A stretch of 9,099 nt of DNA, from NCBI GenBank assembly GCA_910585615.1, contig CAJUFO010000119.1:1-9099 (forward strand). The letters run 5' to 3'. The stretch's first letter is position 1; each line of letters starts with the position of its first letter. This stretch comes from an uncultured Acetatifactor sp. (GTDB lineage Bacteria; Bacillota; Clostridia; Lachnospirales; Lachnospiraceae). The notes beneath the pieces are model-generated. The model saw only the letters and a list, made by a program, of their open reading frames with translations, had not been told where the DNA came from and did not search any database. This document shows, in pieces, positions 1 to 4,654 of the stretch. A program made the translations under genes and the position numbers.

Positions 1-107
1 AGGCCGAGGTGGACGCGGTGCAGACCCACAACGCCCAGAGCGCCATCAAGAGCGCATGGGGCGTGGACGTGGAGGTGGCCGGGGACGGCACGCTGCGGCT
101 GAGATAG
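1..107 (+). CDS. 3' end of a probable TasA/camelysin-like secreted protein (partial)
   Basis: An open frame enters from the left edge (first full codon at base 3) and ends at a TAG at 105-107, leaving 34 visible residues. The piece contains AEVDAVQTHNA and then SAWG before a short charged tail. SipW-dependent TasA/CalY-type proteins often end with a beta strand carrying an 'A-x-AVQ' pattern followed by a short Ala/Trp segment, so a camelysin-like C-terminus is plausible. The SipW-type peptidase gene downstream at 2403 supports this. Too little is present to assign a family firmly; another extracellular beta-sandwich protein is possible. It is the first visible member of the plus-strand surface-protein cluster. 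Confidence 0.5.
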   Translation, partial: AEVDAVQTHNAQSAIKSAWGVDVEVAGDGTLRLR

Positions 108-223
108 GAGAGGAAGGCTTCCGCCCCTGCCGGACATGGGCCAGGACAGGGGATGCGCCGCCGCCCTGGCAGATGCCGGGACAGGGGGCGCAGGGCCATG
201 ATAGATGCCTGGAGGACAGGCGG

Positions 224-1087
224 ATGGGAGTTGACGGGATGAAGAAGAGATGGATGGGGCTGCTGCTCGCCTGCGCCATGGTGCTGGGGGACGGTGCGGC
301 AGCCCGTGCGGAGGACTACAAGGGGGATCCGGGCTGGTCGGTGGAGTTCACGGGCAGCAAGATGGAGAGCAACTTCAATACCTCCGATATCAATGACGCC
401 ATATACGACCTGCAGCCGGGGGACAGCATCGACATCTCCGTGGCGTTAAAGAACACGGCGGGCGGGAGCGTGGACTGGTGGATGACCAACAAGGTGCTGC
501 AGTCCCTGGAGGACAGCCAGCGGGTGGCGGCCAGCGGCGGGTATACCTACACCCTGGCCTACCAGCCTCCCCGGGGGGAGCTGGAGACGCTCTACAGCAG
601 CGACACCGTGGGCGGCGAGCGTACCGGGGACATGGACGTGGGGGAGGGCCTGCACGAGGCCACGGAGTCCCTGAGCGAGTACTTCTACCTGGACACCCTG
701 GGGACCGGGGAGCAGGGGACCATCTCCCTGACGGTGGCCTTAGACGGGGAGACCCAGGGGAACACGTACCAGGACACGCTGGCGAACCTGACCCTGAACT
801 TCGCGGTGGAGGAACGCAGGGGCCCCATACCGGTGGGCGACGATGACGATGGCGGAGATGGAGACGGAGGCGACGACGGAGGAGACGATGGAGGAGGCGG
901 AGACGGAGGCAGCGGCGGACCCGGAAGGGGCCCGGGAGGGCAGCCCCCCAGGACCAGCGACAGCAGCGACCTGATGCTGTACGTCTGGATTTCGCTGGCA
1001 TCCGGCCTGGCACTGTTGGCTCTGACCCTGTACAGCCTGCACAGGGCGGGGAAGAGAAAGGATAGGAAAGGGGGAGCGGAAGGATGA
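224..1087 (+). CDS. TasA/camelysin-like surface protein with Asp/Gly stalk and PPRTSD-type sorting signal
   Basis: Predicted exported, wall- or membrane-attached protein of 287 residues. A Lys/Arg start and hydrophobic core form a Sec signal peptide, likely cut after AAARA (about residue 29). Residues 35-200 form an ectodomain with LQPGD near 63-67, a DWWMTN stretch and a final strand ending NFAVE; this strand resembles the C-terminal strand of TasA/CalY proteins. An almost pure Asp/Gly stalk follows (about 205-235), then PPRTSD (241-246), a membrane segment (about 250-271) and a basic tail. This has the layout of an LPXTG signal, but the motif is closer to the (S/P)PxTG motifs used by clostridial class B sortases, and srtB lies downstream. 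The ATG at 224 is chosen because GGAGG (211-215) sits 8 nt upstream. ATG 239, with GGAG at 227-230, is an in-frame alternative and gives 282 residues. The frame is open upstream to 56, but that would overlap the previous gene. The gene overlaps the next by ATGA, implying translational coupling. Confidence 0.8.
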   Translation: MGVDGMKKRWMGLLLACAMVLGDGAAARAEDYKGDPGWSVEFTGSKMESNFNTSDINDAIYDLQPGDSIDISVALKNTAGGSVDWWMTNKVLQSLEDSQRVAASGGYTYTLAYQPPRGELETLYSSDTVGGERTGDMDVGEGLHEATESLSEYFYLDTLGTGEQGTISLTVALDGETQGNTYQDTLANLTLNFAVEERRGPIPVGDDDDGGDGDGGDDGGDDGGGGDGGSGGPGRGPGGQPPRTSDSSDLMLYVWISLASGLALLALTLYSLHRAGKRKDRKGGAEG

Positions 1088-2199
1088 GGGAAGCGATGAG
1101 GATGGCCTGCCTGCTGGCGGCTTTCTGCCTGATGCTCTCCACGCCTATGGCCTGTCTGGCGGCGGAGAGGGACATCTACACCTACACGGTGACAATCAGT
1201 GCGGGGAACCAGGGGGTATTGAGCATCGAGGATGGCGTGTCCATATCCGTGGACGGCGGAGGGGACTATGCAATCAGCCTGGAGGACGGCGGGGCACTGG
1301 TGCGGATAACGGGGCTGACGGCGGCGAACCATGTCAGGTTCCTGAACAGTGCGGCGTCCGTCGGGGAGGGCAGCAAGTACTACGTCAAGGGCATCCGCAT
1401 GGCGGGGCGCGACGACAGCCTGGATTTGGCGTACTTCCAGGTGGAGAGGGACCAGGACTACGTGGTGGCCTACGGCATCCGTGGGGACATGGTGCAGTAC
1501 ACGGTGCACTATGAGGACGAGGCGGGGAGGGAGCTGTACCCGCCGCAGACGTACTACGGGAACGTGGGCGACAGGCCGGTGGTGGCGTACCTGTACGTGG
1601 AGGGGTACCAGCCCCAGGCGTACAACCTGACCAGGACGCTGCAGAGCGACGCCAGCAAGAACGTGTTCACCTTCGTCTACAGGCCCATCGCCACCGGGGA
1701 GCCCGGAGGCGGCACCGAGGGGCCTGGTGGCGGAGGAGCTGAGGAGCCCGGAGGAGGAGCCGGGGAGGAAGGCGCTGGAGGAGGCGCCACGCCCGGAGGC
1801 GGGACCGCACCTGGGGACGCGGGCGCAGGAGCCGACGCGGACCCGGGCGGCGCGGCCACGCCGGAAGGGGGCGCGGGAGCTGATGCCCCGGACGAGGGCG
1901 GAGCGCCGGACGAGGACATGGGGGAAAACAACACCCCCCTGGACGGGGCGGAGCCCGAGGGGGATGACGGCCCGGAGAACCTGGTGAACCTGGACGACGG
2001 GGACACGCCCTTGGCAGGGCTGAACCCTGAGGGCGATGGCACGGTGGCCGGGGCCAACAGCAGATTAAGGAGGAACACATGGATTGCAGCCGGGATAGGG
2101 CTGGTGGCCATAATCGCCCTGCTGGCGGGAGCGTATGCCTACAGGCGCATGAGGAAGGCCCGGGGCGCGGAAGCGAAAGATTCCGGGGAGAAGGGCTGA
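1084..2199 (+). CDS. MucBP-domain surface protein with Gly/Pro/Glu-rich stalk and C-terminal membrane anchor
   Basis: Predicted exported adhesin-like protein of 371 residues. The signal peptide spans residues 1-27 (cleavage near ACLAA). Residues 30-130 form a beta-rich region with no family I recognise; it contains YYVKGIRMAGRD at 99-110. Residues about 138-200 look like a MucBP-type repeat: VHYEDEAGREL, then GNVGDRPV, then VEGYQPQAYNL, then FTFVYR. The MucBP family is linked to mucin binding and found in surface proteins of gut Firmicutes. Residues 203-320 are a low-complexity Gly/Pro/Glu/Asp stalk, followed by a hydrophobic segment (333-352) and a basic RRMRKAR tail. I see no clear LPXTG or PPXTG motif, although DDGDTPLAG at 305-312 resembles the acidic segment that often precedes sorting signals. 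It may simply be membrane-anchored. Its start overlaps the previous stop (ATGA), with GGAG at 1073-1076 as ribosome site. Confidence 0.8.
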   Translation: MREAMRMACLLAAFCLMLSTPMACLAAERDIYTYTVTISAGNQGVLSIEDGVSISVDGGGDYAISLEDGGALVRITGLTAANHVRFLNSAASVGEGSKYYVKGIRMAGRDDSLDLAYFQVERDQDYVVAYGIRGDMVQYTVHYEDEAGRELYPPQTYYGNVGDRPVVAYLYVEGYQPQAYNLTRTLQSDASKNVFTFVYRPIATGEPGGGTEGPGGGGAEEPGGGAGEEGAGGGATPGGGTAPGDAGAGADADPGGAATPEGGAGADAPDEGGAPDEDMGENNTPLDGAEPEGDDGPENLVNLDDGDTPLAGLNPEGDGTVAGANSRLRRNTWIAAGIGLVAIIALLAGAYAYRRMRKARGAEAKDSGEKG

Positions 2200-2402
2200 G
2201 CAGGAGAAATGGAGCTAGGGTGAAAGGCACTTCCCGGTGAAAACCCGCGGGCTGGGAATCCTGGGGGAAGGTGTTGGACGGAAGGAAGCAGGGGGCTCCC
2301 GGAGGGGCCCTCTGCTCCTGCGCGGGAGAAGCAGCCTGAATAGGGCAGGGCGCAGGGACAGGCTATGAGGACAGACCGCGAGGAAAGGACAGGGATAGGG
2401 AT
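2200..2402 (+). other. 203-nt non-coding leader before the signal peptidase gene
   Basis: No convincing gene lies here. It is a purine-rich spacer (many GGGA/GGAA runs) inside an otherwise tightly packed operon. It holds a GC-rich hairpin at 2287-2316 (listed separately). A 43-residue GTG frame at 2237-2368 is very Arg/Gly-rich and looks accidental. No good promoter is visible, so the peptidase gene is probably read from the upstream operon promoter. Confidence 0.5.
2287..2316 (+). other. GC-rich hairpin in the leader of the signal peptidase gene
   Basis: AGCAGGGGGCTCC at 2287-2299 can pair with the segment ending CCCTCTGCT at 2316, through outer AGCAGGGG/CCCTCTGCT and inner CTCC/GGAG pairs. 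There is no following T run, so it is not a simple intrinsic terminator. It could set transcript stability or processing between the surface-protein genes and the peptidase gene. The role is inferred only. Confidence 0.35.
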
Positions 2403-2894
2403 TTGGGACGCAAGATATGCAGACTTTTGTCTGTGCTGATACTGGTGGCCATAGTGGCAATCTGCATCCCCATGACAGTGCCCCGGCTGATGGGTTATGA
2501 GGTGTACGTGGTGGTCAGCGGCAGTATGGAGCCTGCCATCCCCGTGGGCAGCGCCCTCTACGTGGAGGCGGTGAGGCCCGAGGAGGTTGGGCCGGGGGAC
2601 GTGGTGGCCTTCTACGACAGGGGCGCCGTCATCACCCACCGGGTGGTGGAGAACCATGTGGTGGAGGGGGAATTCATCACAAAGGGGGATGCCAATGCGG
2701 AGAACGACATGGAGCCGGTGGCATATGGGGCCCTGATTGGCCGGATGGGGCTGCAGGTCCCTTTTCTGGGGAGCGTCATGGCAGTCTGCTCCGGGACGAA
2801 GGGGAAAATCTACCTGGCCAGCGCCGTGCTGGGGGCGGTGCTCCTGCTCTGGGCGGGGAAGCTGCTTGACAGGGATGGGGAGCCGAAGGGCTGA
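2403..2894 (+). CDS. sipW: Signal peptidase I, SipW/ER type
   Basis: Membrane signal peptidase of 163 residues, predicted to remove signal peptides from exported proteins; SipW enzymes are dedicated to TasA/camelysin-like substrates. An N-terminal membrane segment (about 9-26) is followed by the catalytic SGSMEP box with Ser41, VITHRVV with His79, and TKGDAN with Asp96 (another Asp at 102). A His where bacterial-type enzymes have Lys marks the ER/archaeal (SipW) subtype, which uses a Ser-His pair. A second hydrophobic helix spans about 136-151. Start: TTG at 2403; no in-frame ATG or GTG lies between the upstream stop (TGA 2337-2339) and the catalytic region that would keep the first helix. 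The ribosome site is weak (AGGG at 2391-2394). The likely substrate is the partial protein at the left edge; the two neighbours carry ordinary Sec signals. Confidence 0.9.
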   Translation: MGRKICRLLSVLILVAIVAICIPMTVPRLMGYEVYVVVSGSMEPAIPVGSALYVEAVRPEEVGPGDVVAFYDRGAVITHRVVENHVVEGEFITKGDANAENDMEPVAYGALIGRMGLQVPFLGSVMAVCSGTKGKIYLASAVLGAVLLLWAGKLLDRDGEPKG

Positions 2895-2920
2895 CTGGAC
2901 AATGTCCGGCCGGCCTTTTT
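2889..2920 (+). terminator. Intrinsic terminator of the surface-protein/sipW operon
   Basis: GGCTGACTGGAC (2889-2900), loop AAT (2901-2903) and GTCCGGCCGGCC (2904-2915) form a 12-position stem with one A-C mismatch and two G-U pairs, followed directly by TTTTT (2916-2920). The stem begins inside the last codons of sipW and includes its TGA stop (2892-2894), so the gene end and terminator are fused. It would separate sipW from srtB. Confidence 0.65.
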
Positions 2921-2926
2921 ACGTTA

Positions 2927-2955
2927 TTGCAATTATTCCGATGTAGATGTATGAT
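2927..2955 (+). promoter_or_regulatory. Probable sigma-A promoter of srtB
   Basis: TTGCAA (2927-2932, -35, 4 of 6 matches) and TATGAT (2950-2955, -10, 5 of 6 matches) are 17 bp apart, directly after the sipW terminator. Transcription would start near 2962, so the sortase would be transcribed separately from the surface-protein operon. Confidence 0.55.
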
Positions 2956-2972
2956 GTAGGGGAGGACATGTA

Positions 2973-3000
2973 GCCTGCCGCATTGCCATGGCGGACAGGC
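2973..3000 (+). other. Hairpin in the srtB 5' leader
   Basis: GCCTGCCGC (2973-2981) pairs with GCGGACAGGC (2991-3000), with one bulged A and a 9-nt loop. It lies between the predicted transcript start and the GGGAGG ribosome site (3007-3012). There is no T run. It may affect mRNA stability or translation; the role is inferred. Confidence 0.35.
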
Positions 3001-3018
3001 GGGATAGGGAGGTTGTTT

Positions 3019-3819
3019 ATGAAGAGCATTGGCAAGGTATTCATCAGGTTACTGACAGTGGCTTTGGCCGTGGTGTTCGTAGTGTCGGGATATCATGTCT
3101 GGGAGATTCTGCATGATAGGCGTACCGCAGAGACGGCCTATGAGGATTTGGATGCGTTCGTGCGCTCCGAGGGGACGGAAGCCGGGACAGGGACCCGGGA
3201 GGAGGAAGCCCAGGACGGGGCAGTATCTCTGGAGGATTCGCCCAGCGCCTTTCCGGAGGTGGATTTCGATGGCCTGCGCAGCATCAATGAGCAGGTAGTG
3301 GGATGGATATATGATGAGGCTTCCGTGATTAACTATCCCATTGTACAGGCCCAGGACAATGACTATTATCTGTACCGCATGTTCAACGGCGAGAGCAACC
3401 CCAGCGGCGCGATTTTCCTGGACTGCCACAACCAGAGCGATTTCTCGGATACCCACTGTATCATCTATGGGCACCATATGAAGGACGGCTCCATGTTCGC
3501 CGCCCTGGCCAACTACAAGAGCCAGGAGTACTATGAGGAACATCCACAGATGCTCCTGCTGACCCCCGGCGGCAACTATACCATCGAGATATTCGCGGGA
3601 TACGTAGCCAATGTGGAGGACGATGCCTGGGTGATGGGCTTCGCGTCGGAGGAGGACTACGAAAGCTGGATAGCCTCCAGCATCTCCAAATCCCTTATCC
3701 GTGCCGATTTCACGCCCTCGGCCTCGGATCATGTGCTCACCCTGTCTACCTGCAGCTATGAATTCGAGGACGCCCGGTTCGTGCTGCTGGGAGTGCTGCG
3801 GATTTCTAATTCTCGGTGA
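3019..3819 (+). CDS. srtB: Class B sortase
   Basis: Membrane-bound cysteine transpeptidase of 266 residues that attaches surface proteins to peptidoglycan. It has an N-terminal membrane anchor (about 6-24), a variable acidic region (about 45-80), and then the SrtB barrel with NEQVVGWIYDE and NYPIVQAQDNDYYLYR. The catalytic residues are visible: His152 in IYGHHM, Cys245 in TLSTCSYEFEDAR and Arg253. The ATG at 3019 is chosen because GGGAGG (3007-3012) is 6 nt upstream and it gives the MKSIGK start; the frame is open to 2983 but that adds a soluble stub before the anchor. The likely client is the PPRTSD-bearing protein at 224-1087. The C-terminus ends LRISNSR, where the last codons appear to come from the neighbouring toxin-gene DNA, and the 3' end overlaps the convergent toxin gene by 64 nt. 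The catalytic part is complete, so function should be intact. Confidence 0.93.
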   Translation: MKSIGKVFIRLLTVALAVVFVVSGYHVWEILHDRRTAETAYEDLDAFVRSEGTEAGTGTREEEAQDGAVSLEDSPSAFPEVDFDGLRSINEQVVGWIYDEASVINYPIVQAQDNDYYLYRMFNGESNPSGAIFLDCHNQSDFSDTHCIIYGHHMKDGSMFAALANYKSQEYYEEHPQMLLLTPGGNYTIEIFAGYVANVEDDAWVMGFASEEDYESWIASSISKSLIRADFTPSASDHVLTLSTCSYEFEDARFVLLGVLRISNSR

Positions 3820-4271
3820 AAATTTATCAGACTGGATTCCCGATATAGAGGCTCTTTTTCTATTCTGCCTTTTACGGCAGCTTTCTTATAGCCTCTCAGA
3901 TAGACTGCAAATTCCTTTTGAATGGCTTCATAGTCTCGTAGAATATGTCTATACTGGGAGGAGGGTATTTTCCGCTCTGTCTGAAACTCGATATATACCG
4001 GATTGTTCACGATCAGGACATAACGAAAATCCAGTCCGGCATTCTTTCTTTTTTCCGACGGGACGGAGTGGCCAATCCGGCCAAATTTCCTCACATCTGC
4101 CCCCAGATTGTTCCGAAGGGGGATATAGAAAGCATTTTTATCCAGTTCGACCCGGACGCATAGATGTGTTCTTTTTGACTGTTTGCCGGAATTTCCCACA
4201 TCAAGCACCTTGATAAAGTCCGGGTGCTCCTCGAAATAGCCTTTACGGATGTAACAAAGTGTAAGCCCCAT
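3756..4271 (-). CDS. Type III toxin-antitoxin toxin, ToxN/TenpN-like endoribonuclease (candidate)
   Basis: Predicted RNase toxin of 171 residues, AT-richer than its neighbours. The pattern resembles ToxN/TenpN/CptN-type proteins: KRTHLCVRV followed by KNAFYIPLRNNLG (residues 45-57), then AGLDFRYVLIVNN (78-90), KIPSSQYRHI (101-110) and a helical EFAVYLRGYKKA end. This 'IPLRxN ... GLDxxxxLI' arrangement is closest, by eye, to TenpN-like members. In the family, toxins cut cellular RNA and are held inactive by a repeat RNA encoded just upstream. That RNA architecture is present here and is the strongest support for the call. Start: ATG at 4271 with GAGGAG (4281-4276) 4 nt upstream; ATG 4301 lies in the terminator loop and is unlikely. 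The last 14 residues (RSTPSSTNRASSNS) are antisense to srtB and probably not native. Transcription would be by read-through of the terminator at 4287-4311. Alternative: an unrelated AbiQ-like or unknown protein. Confidence 0.7.
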   Translation of the reverse strand: MGLTLCYIRKGYFEEHPDFIKVLDVGNSGKQSKRTHLCVRVELDKNAFYIPLRNNLGADVRKFGRIGHSVPSEKRKNAGLDFRYVLIVNNPVYIEFQTERKIPSSQYRHILRDYEAIQKEFAVYLRGYKKAAVKGRIEKEPLYRESSLINFHRELEIRSTPSSTNRASSNS

Positions 4272-4286
4272 AATGCTCCTCAACGT

Positions 4287-4311
4287 AAAAACGGGAACCA
4301 TTCAGTTCCCG
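4287..4311 (-). terminator. Intrinsic terminator between antitoxin RNA and toxin gene
   Basis: On the minus strand CGGGAAC, loop TGAATG and GTTCCCG form a perfect 7-bp stem followed by TTTTT (4291-4287). It lies between the repeats (ending at 4314) and the toxin start (4271). In type III modules such a terminator sets a high ratio of antitoxin RNA to toxin mRNA, and the toxin is made from read-through transcripts. The opposite strand has no T run, so it acts on the minus strand only. Confidence 0.85.
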
Positions 4312-4313
4312 AT

Positions 4314-4407
4314 AATTTCTTCAGCTTTTTTTAGACAGGTGCATCTGACGAACCCCTCACAATTTCTTCAGCTTTTTTTAGACAGGCACATCTGACAAAC
4401 GCCTCAA
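4314..4407 (-). repeat. Two tandem 47-nt direct repeats (antitoxin RNA units)
   Basis: Units at 4361-4407 (first transcribed) and 4314-4360 are directly adjacent, with a period of 47 and 42 of 47 positions identical. Both share GTCAGATG, CCTGTCT, seven As and AGCTGAAGAAATT when read on the minus strand. Differences cluster in stem 1 of the predicted fold and at the unit edge. I see no third unit on either side. The lack of spacers rules out CRISPR. Confidence 0.9.
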
Positions 4408-4431
4408 ACAGAAGCTCTTGCTCCTACTATC

Positions 4432-4460
4432 AGGATATTACAAAAAATACGAAATGTCAA
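4432..4460 (-). promoter_or_regulatory. Promoter of the antitoxin RNA/toxin operon
   Basis: On the minus strand TTGACA (4460-4455, perfect -35) is followed after 17 bp by TATCCT (4437-4432, 4 of 6 -10 matches). Transcription would start near 4425, just ahead of the first repeat. A strong promoter fits the need for excess antitoxin RNA. Confidence 0.7.
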
Positions 4461-4498
4461 CCAAAAATTTATTTTTTTAAACCTTCTTCAAATCCCCA

Positions 4499-4527
4499 TT
4501 GACAAATCCCCAAAAACGCGATATAGT
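4499..4527 (+). promoter_or_regulatory. Promoter of the marR-ABC exporter operon
   Basis: TTGACA (4499-4504, perfect -35) and TATAGT (4522-4527, 5 of 6 -10 matches) are 17 bp apart. Transcription would start near 4534, inside the first operator palindrome, giving a leader of about 120 nt before marR. It diverges from the antitoxin promoter; the two -35 boxes are 38 bp apart. Confidence 0.8.
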
Positions 4528-4559
4528 TAGTACACTAACAAACAAGTTAGCCCGCTAAC
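4526..4559 (+). promoter_or_regulatory. Two MarR-type operator palindromes
   Basis: GTTAGTACACTAAC (4526-4539) and GTTAGCCCGCTAAC (4546-4559) are each perfect inverted repeats with 6-bp arms around a 2-bp centre. Their centres are 20 bp apart, about two helical turns, so two dimers would bind the same DNA face. The first overlaps the -10 box and start site and the second lies just downstream. MarR proteins bind this kind of short palindrome, so autorepression by the regulator encoded at 4655 is the natural reading. Confidence 0.8.
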
Positions 4560-4590
4560 AAGATGTCCGGCAGGCTGACAATCTGACCCG

Positions 4591-4610
4591 GGGAAGCATC
4601 GCCGCTTCCC
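4591..4610 (+). other. Hairpin in the marR mRNA leader
   Basis: GGGAAGC (4591-4597), loop ATCGCC and GCTTCCC (4604-4610) form a perfect 7-bp stem with no T run after it. It lies in the 5' leader, 45 nt before the marR start. A stabilising or translational role is possible but unproven. Confidence 0.4.
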
Positions 4611-4654
4611 AAGGCACAGCAGACACAGCAGGAAACAGGATAAGGAAGGAGCCG

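Larger units (their letters stand above)
4287..4425 (-). ncRNA. Candidate type III antitoxin RNA (two-repeat, ToxI-like)
   Basis: The predicted transcript of about 139 nt runs from the promoter at 4460-4432 to the terminator, and carries two contiguous 47-nt repeats. Each repeat can form an H-type pseudoknot: stem 1 from repeat positions 4-8 with 20-24, and stem 2 from TCAG (13-16, in the loop) with CTGA (37-40), leaving an A7 single-stranded stretch. Type III antitoxin RNAs are tandem pseudoknots released by toxin cleavage, so this is the expected form. Start and end are inferred from promoter and terminator. Confidence 0.7.

Noticed and set aside
56..223. Longer N-terminus for the first surface protein starting at 56
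   Set aside because: It would overlap the upstream gene by about 50 nt and put an Arg/Gly-rich stretch before an obvious signal peptide; GGAGG before 224 marks the better start.
2237..2368. 43-codon GTG frame between the MucBP gene and sipW
   Set aside because: Arg/Gly-rich composition and no recognisable motif; typical chance frame in GC-rich DNA.
3847..3896. Inverted repeat AGAGGCT/AGCCTCT enclosing CTGCC/GGCAG, as an srtB terminator
   Set aside because: It lies inside the toxin coding sequence, has 36 nt between the outer arms and no T run directly after the inner stem. It could act on srtB mRNA but the support is too thin.
3701..4213. 170-residue plus-strand frame after srtB
   Set aside because: It starts inside srtB in another frame, has no ribosome site, and is antisense to the toxin gene, which has a good start, recognisable motifs and its own promoter.
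4314..4407. Repeat pair as a CRISPR or transposon feature
   Set aside because: The units are contiguous with no spacers, only two copies exist, and no cas gene or transposase is near. The promoter-terminator-toxin context explains them better.
4563..4586. Seven-codon ATG frame in the marR leader as a leader peptide
   Set aside because: No ribosome site precedes it and it shows no codon bias suggesting attenuation.
4591..4610. Leader hairpin before marR as an attenuator or riboswitch
   Set aside because: Simple 7-bp stem with no T run, no competing structure seen and no known riboswitch core.
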